Below are positions 58,701 to 64,000 of a stretch of 64,000 nt of DNA, in pieces (the stretch's first letter is position 1; each line of letters opens with the position of its first letter). Source of the stretch: Amphirosellinia nigrospora. Lineage: Eukaryota > Ascomycota > Sordariomycetes > Xylariales > Xylariaceae. Below the pieces are notes generated by a model. The model ran no database searches and was not told the DNA's origin. It was given only the letters and a program-made list of their open reading frames with translations. Made by a program: the position numbers and the translations under genes. The DNA lies in contig SCHM01000001.1 of assembly GCA_004123355.1 (NCBI GenBank), positions 10,426,193 to 10,490,192 of the forward strand. The letters are read 5' to 3'.

Positions 58701-60644
58701 TCTTTTATTTGAAGGCAGTTAGGGGTTCAAGCCTTCAGCAGTGACTATAAAATTTACAGCGGACAATAGTGTCTTATGTGCTAAGAAGGCTACTCAAAAG
58801 GTCACAAAGGCCTTCCCCAGTGCATTTGCCTGGCAGGGCAGTTATAACCCATGATAACTAGTACAGGTCAAGTTTAACCGAGTCCATGATTCGTTTGCTA
58901 CATATTTCTTACTTTATTGTCAGGCTTAACGAGTCCTGGATAAGTAAAATTGAGTGAAGCTTGTAATAGTAGGTACCTAACCACCCACTCTAAAGTCCTC
59001 TCAGCTCCACCCCTCCCACAGGCTGCAGCATGCTTGCATGTAAGTAGGGAGATCATCTTTGCAGGCCTCGACCTCAGCAAGGCTTAGAGTAAGGAATGTG
59101 TCGCCAACAGAAGACCAGAGATGTTTGGCGCCACTCAATAGTTGATATCAATATGACCCATGATACTACGACTAACCACTAGACACCAATGGCAGTACGC
59201 ATTGAAATTTTGCGTCTTATATTCGAAACTCTCTTTGCCCCTGCTGGGTCCTGGTTGTTGAGAAATTGGTGGTGGTGGTGTGGAGAGCTCAGGTACACTC
59301 GTCCGGGCTACTACTTAATTCACATCACTAGCTAGGCCTAAGATGAAAAACACTGTTCCTGGTTCTCACGTGATATATTGAATCGAAGCGATATGCTACA
59401 GTCTATGAATGATTAAGACTCAATATACAGTAGACAGATAGTAATGGTCGAGAAGGTTTAAAGGCAGGTGTTAAAACTGCGTATAGTTGCGTGTTAAGAG
59501 TATCTACCGCCAACGTCAAGTATATATTATTTGCACATTCACGTCCGAGTCTGTCAGTCTGCCAACGTCTGAGACAGCCTTATGCAGTCAGATGCTGGGA
59601 AGCAAACAACCACGTTTTCTAATATCGGCCCCTGCTCACAGCACAGTTCGAAATGCTAATGCAATGTGAGAAATTCTTGGCGGTCGAATCATGCGAAGGT
59701 AGTGAGGGTCTCCAATTTAAAAACTACTATGAGTAGAAGCTACCAAATTCTTTTGGGCGGGATACACTTAACGCCTGCATCGTCTCTTGCAGGTTTGTAC
59801 CGCGATCAAGTATTTCCGCATTGTGCCTACTTCAAAGACTCGCAGTTCGTACAATGATTGTATGAGTTTTACCATATGTCAAGTTCTAGAATAGCCAGAG
59901 TTATCAGAAGAAGAAAAACCATATCGAGGTCCAAGTAATTAGCACACTATAAACTCTGTGGAGTCCTATCGTATAGGGACATTAACAAGATACCCCATTA
60001 AGTCTCTGTACACAGTTCTTGTTGCTGCAACCCTGTATGGTACAGAGAAGAGAAAATAGATTGCTCACAACTGAAGCAAGGAGTTCTTCCATCTACAGCT
60101 TAGCTAGGCACCATGATACCCATCCGGCCAATCGATTTCCTTGCCGGCCAGGTATTCGACCATTAAGATATGCAGATTCAATATACTGTGCAAGTGCTCC
60201 AAGAATGACTGCGGCCGTGATGGACCGAGTCTCCCTTACATCTGAAGGTATCTCGATTGCGAGGAATAGGTCTGTTGAGAATGAGAAATTTTTTCTATTA
60301 TATTCTCGTTTCTCCTCTGCTCTCTCTTTCTGTTTTCACGACATTTCTTGTTCATACCTTCTTCTACTACACTTCACGCATCATCTACACTCTTCATTGC
60401 ATGGAATTAGTGTTAGTTTTTCGCTGTCCATTCGTTGCGTGCATCGACCTGCATATCAATTCGAACTGCTACTACTCTGCGTTGGTACAGTACCTGCTCA
60501 CAGGTACTAGGTACGTTTATAATATCGAAAGCTGATGGGTAACCTCACATATTGACGATAGAATTAGATGTCCCTGTGACTTAGAATCTTTGGCCTACCA
60601 CACCCTGTTGCCATCTTCGGTACAACCCTGCGCTGACCGTTGTA
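52763..60644. other. 8-kb gene desert
   Basis: AT-rich sequence with no intact gene. It contains many TACCTAGGTA-type palindromes (e.g. near 54560, 56010, 56190, 57283, 58973), a poly-C/G-rich patch at 57890-57960, and a TGG-repeat at 59269-59282. Frames near 55456 and 60019-60535 have no family resemblance. Composition and decay are consistent with repeat-induced mutation of old transposons, but no family can be named. Confidence 0.45.
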
Positions 60645-61335
60645 ATGGGGAGCACACGCGATATCAGCCCTGAACGTGACGATCCCAGCAACGATCCTAG
60701 CAACGATCATAGGTGGTCTCGGCCCTATAGTACAACATTGCCTGGTTCCTCGTTTGGACACGCCGAACCTGCAAGCGGCCATTATACCCATTCACATCCG
60801 CGCGACAGAAACCAACCCGGTTCTGTAACTGAAGCTGTGAGCTACAGCGGGTATTACAATGATCAATACCAGTAAGGCATTAACATACATAATTTCTCTT
60901 CTGTAGAAGGCATGCTGACTAGCGATAGGTCCAATGAACAATTCTTTCAAGGCGCAAACCCGCCCAGTTTCCCTTCTGGGCTTGCTGCGTCCGCCGATAG
61001 CACGTGTCCGGGTCTACAGGCCGACTACCGTGTCTCGGCGAGACAAGTCGCTGCAGAAGCAACACCCAAGAGTCAGGGTTTAAATGCCTTGACTGTGGCT
61101 CATCCTTTGCCCAGGAAAAAGGCTTACGCCGTCATAAAAACAGCGTGCACGCCACAGATGACCAACCGCGTTATTACTGCCAATGTACGTGGGAAATATA
61201 CGGAAAGATAACCACCAGAGACACGTCAACGGTTGCATGATAATAAATCCACGTTCGTCTTATGTATGCATTTGTTCATTTCCTTCTTCTGAGAAAAAAG
61301 AGCATCTGAAACACATTAAGAGCTGTCGGATCTAG
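60645..61335 (+). CDS. C2H2 zinc-finger protein, frame interrupted
   Basis: Starts at the ATG at 60645 (MGSTRDISPERDDPSND, with a DPSND repeat). Exon 1 is Ser/His/Pro-rich. An intron at 60872-60928 (GTAAGG...GATAG, branch-like CTGAC at 60915) joins QYQ to SNEQFFQGANPP. Three compact fingers follow: FKCLDCGSSFAQEKGLRRH, YYCQC...DNHQRHVNGC, and YVCIC...KKEHLKHIKSC, ending at TAG 61333-61335. Likely a nuclear DNA-binding regulator. Two one-base deficits (near 61079 and about 61207) break the frame. Confidence 0.7.
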
Positions 61336-62228
61336 AATGACTATGTCACACACAATAGGTCACAGGCAGCTAAAATGTATTTCCTTCTGGAGGTCGACAG
61401 GGGTGTCATCAACAATTTCATTGAGAAGGTTCACAAAAGCTCGAGCAGGATATCTCGTGTAATTAGAATTAGATTGGTAGGTTACCAAGATTAGAGAATT
61501 TAGAGCAATACTATCTACTCTTCTACCCAGAAAACCGTTCCTAGTATCTAGATCGCACCCATTATAATATTATTGGAAAAAATCTTAAAACTAGTGAAAC
61601 TCGGGCATCAAATAACCTCAATTAGCTCGAAAGATGAGTTACTTGTTCTATAGTTGATTATGATAATAAGCTTCGACGAGCCCAATACTTCGCGCACAAC
61701 TAGGAACGAAGCCTTGTGATAAAATTATTAAGATGTCTATCTTTTGGTTTTTCGTAGATCCTTTCCATAATTGTCCGACTCAAATTAAAATGCCGTTTCT
61801 TTGAATGACCGCCAGCCTTCCCCGCAAATGAGCAGCAAATCTGGGGTTGTAGTGCCCGCTATCCTCGCCCACAACAACCGCGGCATCAACTACGGTCATG
61901 AGCTTGGTAAGGATTCTCGCGCAGCAGAACTTAACTTTCAGAACATTGGCATAATGAAAAGGAGGGAAGAAACAACCTAAAAGATCTGGGTCGAGAATGC
62001 GTGGCTTTCGAGGGCATTAGGTCTTAGGTTTACCTCAGTTCCTAGATGCGCAATGAATTACCATTATTAGTTAAAAATTATCCAAATAGATATATTATAC
62101 TACTTGAATACAATAAGATCGAGGCCAAAGAAATAACATATCACAGCGCAGTCAAATTATAAAATGCTAAAGTGATACATGCAAGTGGATAACATGGCTT
62201 ATACCTTTTTAATTGCGGACAAAGGTGA

Positions 62229-62387
62229 TGCCACGAACATGGATCTAGGCATGAGGATCAGACCATACAAAGAGGCTGTCTGTATATAGTCATATAATCA
62301 CATAGAGCCCACGGAGATGGCTTTACTGGTTCTCCGTGCACGTGCAACAGCGGATGTCTACACCCTACCCCTGCGAGGTCCCTGACA
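62229..62387 (-). mobile_element. Short LTR-type element, family 2, copy F
   Basis: Read on the minus strand it begins TGTCAGGGACCTCGCAGGGG and ends TTCGTGGCA, 159 bp. Perfect 5-bp duplication, GGTGA on the plus strand (62224-62228 and 62388-62392). It is the longest copy, with a few extra bases at the 3' end. Confidence 0.82.
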
Positions 62388-63579
62388 GGTGAGTGAGCAC
62401 TAAGAGTGCGTGTGATGTTGGAGGCTGCAACGACAAGTAAATCATCACTAGTATAACTAATCGATTGAGCAATAAAAAATCGGATAAAGTTGATCACCAG
62501 AAATGAAAGATGCGCCAGTGTATTACAAGGAATTTTCGTGACTATGGCATGTTACTTCAGTAGTGTACTTCCAGATGGGTCATTTAGGCGTCAAACGCAC
62601 CTAGTGTCGAAGTAAGCTAATAACTGCAATACAACTGCTGCGTGGAATAAATTCACGATAATAAGCAATAAAATATCGGCTTGTAGATGTTTTGATCCTA
62701 GATACCTATACTATAGGTAAATAGTATACGAGGATATTACCGAAGCACCTAGCCCGTTACTATAACCATGTACAATGTTTCGGGCCTTGATTTTGCTGAT
62801 TAAAAGAACTGGATGGTTAAATGCTAATTAGGCATGTCTTCCCAACCGGGAAGAATGCCCGCCAGATCAAAATCTCATCTTCTGCGGCCCCGTCATTCCA
62901 TACCTGGTATATAAGCTGCTTCAGTTGTCGAGGCACTGCGATATCTTACTGGTAAGTACGTCGTAAGCAGTCATCTGAGCCACAACTGACGGCAACGTCA
63001 TTTCCACGCCTGCGCGTATATAAACTACGCGCGTACATAGTAACTAACAGTGCCTGTCTATCCGGGGATGCGCTAGACATGACGAGATACATGAGCTGCA
63101 TGTGAATATGCGTCTCTGGATACGAGAATACACGACCTTCATATCGCATTGCATCATTTATTTCTCATTGATAGACTGGTCGTCTTATTGTCATTTTAAC
63201 CATTATTTTCAAGGGAAATTTGTTGTCGTGGTTATAGGTGCTGTTGTTGTTTAACCAACTCGCCATGCAGCCCAAAAGCTTGTTTCATCAGAGCTAATCC
63301 GTTTTCGATCAGAGGAACGAACATGGCAGGTCAGACGCTAGCGTTGCGTCATTTAATGCCAAGCCGCCGATCAAGGGTCATCCCCCATAGGCCCATTGCG
63401 GGCAGGGCCTGGACTCCCGCTGCGCTATGCTGTAGGCGGACCTTCCCGCCATAAGTCGTGTTAGGTATGTTACTTGTAGGTATGTGTGTCGCATTTTTAT
63501 CTTCATACCTACGGCGCCCACGACCGTAGCGCCGTCGACCTGCTTTTTGGCGCCGACGGAGATGGAAATACTCAAAACC

Positions 63580-63917
63580 CCCTCATCCCTTTCCTCCCTT
63601 TCCTCCACTCCTCGTCTCGAACAACAATCGTTACTGTATTTATGTTCGTTCGACAGCAGCATTGAACCAGCCACGCCAGCCTCTCCTTATCTATGCGCCA
63701 CCAATTTGTGAAGCTTCCGCAATTGATACCTATTGATTTCTGTAGTTTCTGGCGCTAACCGGTGGCGCTGACGGCGCGCACCCAAAGCATTTTGGTGCAT
63801 TTCGTTTCTCTGCGCGTCGCTTTCTGACTCGTCGCTCCTCTTGTCTTGTCCTCTATCGCTCGTTACCCATCGTACCGCATTGAACAGCGAGCAATCTCAA
63901 CTACTGTAGCATCATCA
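63580..63917 (+). promoter_or_regulatory. Pyrimidine-rich promoter of the secreted-protein gene
   Basis: Contains CT-rich tracts (CCCTTTCCTCCC near 63588; TCGCTCCTCTTGTCTTGTCC near 63831), which often mark strongly used fungal promoters and transcription starts. No TATA box is obvious. Confidence 0.4.
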
Positions 63918-64000
63918 TGGCATCGATAGCGCTGTATCTGCTTCTGTCGGCAGGGCTGGCATCTGCCCAGGTTTACAAGATTGATTCTACTGGTATGCAA
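63918..64000 (+). CDS. Secreted protein, N-terminus only (cut by window edge)
   Basis: The ATG at 63918 is preceded by CATCATC and opens MASIALYLLLSAGLASAQ, a clean signal peptide with a cleavage site after ASA. The mature part starts QVYKIDSTG. The last bases, GGTATGCAA, look like an intron donor, so the first exon may end at about 63992. The product cannot be named from 27 residues. Confidence 0.6.

Larger units (their letters stand above)
61336..63917. other. Spacer with family-2 element and promoter of the terminal gene
   Basis: No intact gene. A minus-strand stretch near 61800-61900 (VDAAVVVGEDSGHYNPRF) looks protein-like but is too short to classify. The family-2 element at 62229-62387 is listed separately. 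Confidence 0.4.

Noticed and set aside
27932-62387. Reading family 2 as a DNA-transposon MITE
   Set aside because: The copies have no extended terminal inverted repeats; TG...CA tips with 5-bp duplications fit LTR integration better.
1-64000. tRNA genes, rRNA and CRISPR arrays
   Set aside because: GGTTCAAATC-like strings (e.g. near 56510 and 58731) have no matching acceptor or anticodon arms; no array-type spaced repeats were seen.

Overview
The window is nuclear DNA from a filamentous ascomycete (Pezizomycotina). The evidence is short GT-AG introns, two HET-domain incompatibility genes, a hybrid PKS-NRPS relic, decayed LTR fossils, and conserved fungal housekeeping genes scattered through AT-rich repeat-bearing spacers. 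Very common short CCTAGGTA-type palindromes in the spacers would fit a Sordariomycete-like genome, but the class is a guess. I saw no rRNA, tRNA or CRISPR array.

Layout. 1-1666 (-) is the N-terminal part of splicing factor Prp6/Prp1, cut by the window edge. 2346-9560 is a graveyard: a cytochrome P450 relic (-), a 360-bp solo LTR with a perfect 5-bp target duplication, and a decayed PKS-NRPS megasynthase (+); together they look like the remains of a secondary-metabolite cluster. 11060-13732 (+) is DIM1, the 18S rRNA dimethyltransferase, which I read as 19 exons and 18 introns in perfect frame. A small membrane-anchored protein (14325-14857, -), a dysferlin-domain protein (16296-17664, +), a hemerythrin-like protein (19251-20882, +), a secreted S41-family protease (21221-24163, -) and a HET protein (24991-27221, +) follow. 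Then come a YrdC-domain protein (28654-29593, -), an AT-hook protein (32749-34120, -), a second HET protein (36392-38550, -), a methyltransferase (39352-40276, +) and an SDR oxidoreductase (40724-41708, -). The cluster 45464-49970 is housekeeping: UPS2 lipid-transfer protein, a small conserved protein, a P-loop kinase and the nucleolar RRM protein NOP13. From 50 to 64 kb the window is nearly gene-free apart from a C2H2 zinc-finger relic, a C2H2 zinc-finger gene and the start of a secreted protein at the right edge.

Repeats. A family of 139-159-bp elements with TG...CA ends has five copies here (27932, 35323, 40495, 52624, 62229); three have perfect 5-bp target duplications and one has a near-perfect one. 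A second LTR family has two copies (3086 and 43481). Two MITE-like inverted-repeat elements lie at 31159-31411 and 41925-42112, and a 22-25-bp minisatellite lies at 30437.

Caution on reading frames. Most single-copy genes between 16 and 61 kb are interrupted by one-base losses, mainly in short homopolymer runs, while the protein sequence on both sides stays well conserved. Because essential-type genes (NOP13, UPS2) are affected, I think uncorrected sequencing or assembly deletions are likelier than mass pseudogenisation. Five genes (PRP6 part, DIM1, the 14.3-kb small protein, the YrdC protein and the kinase) read cleanly once introns are removed.
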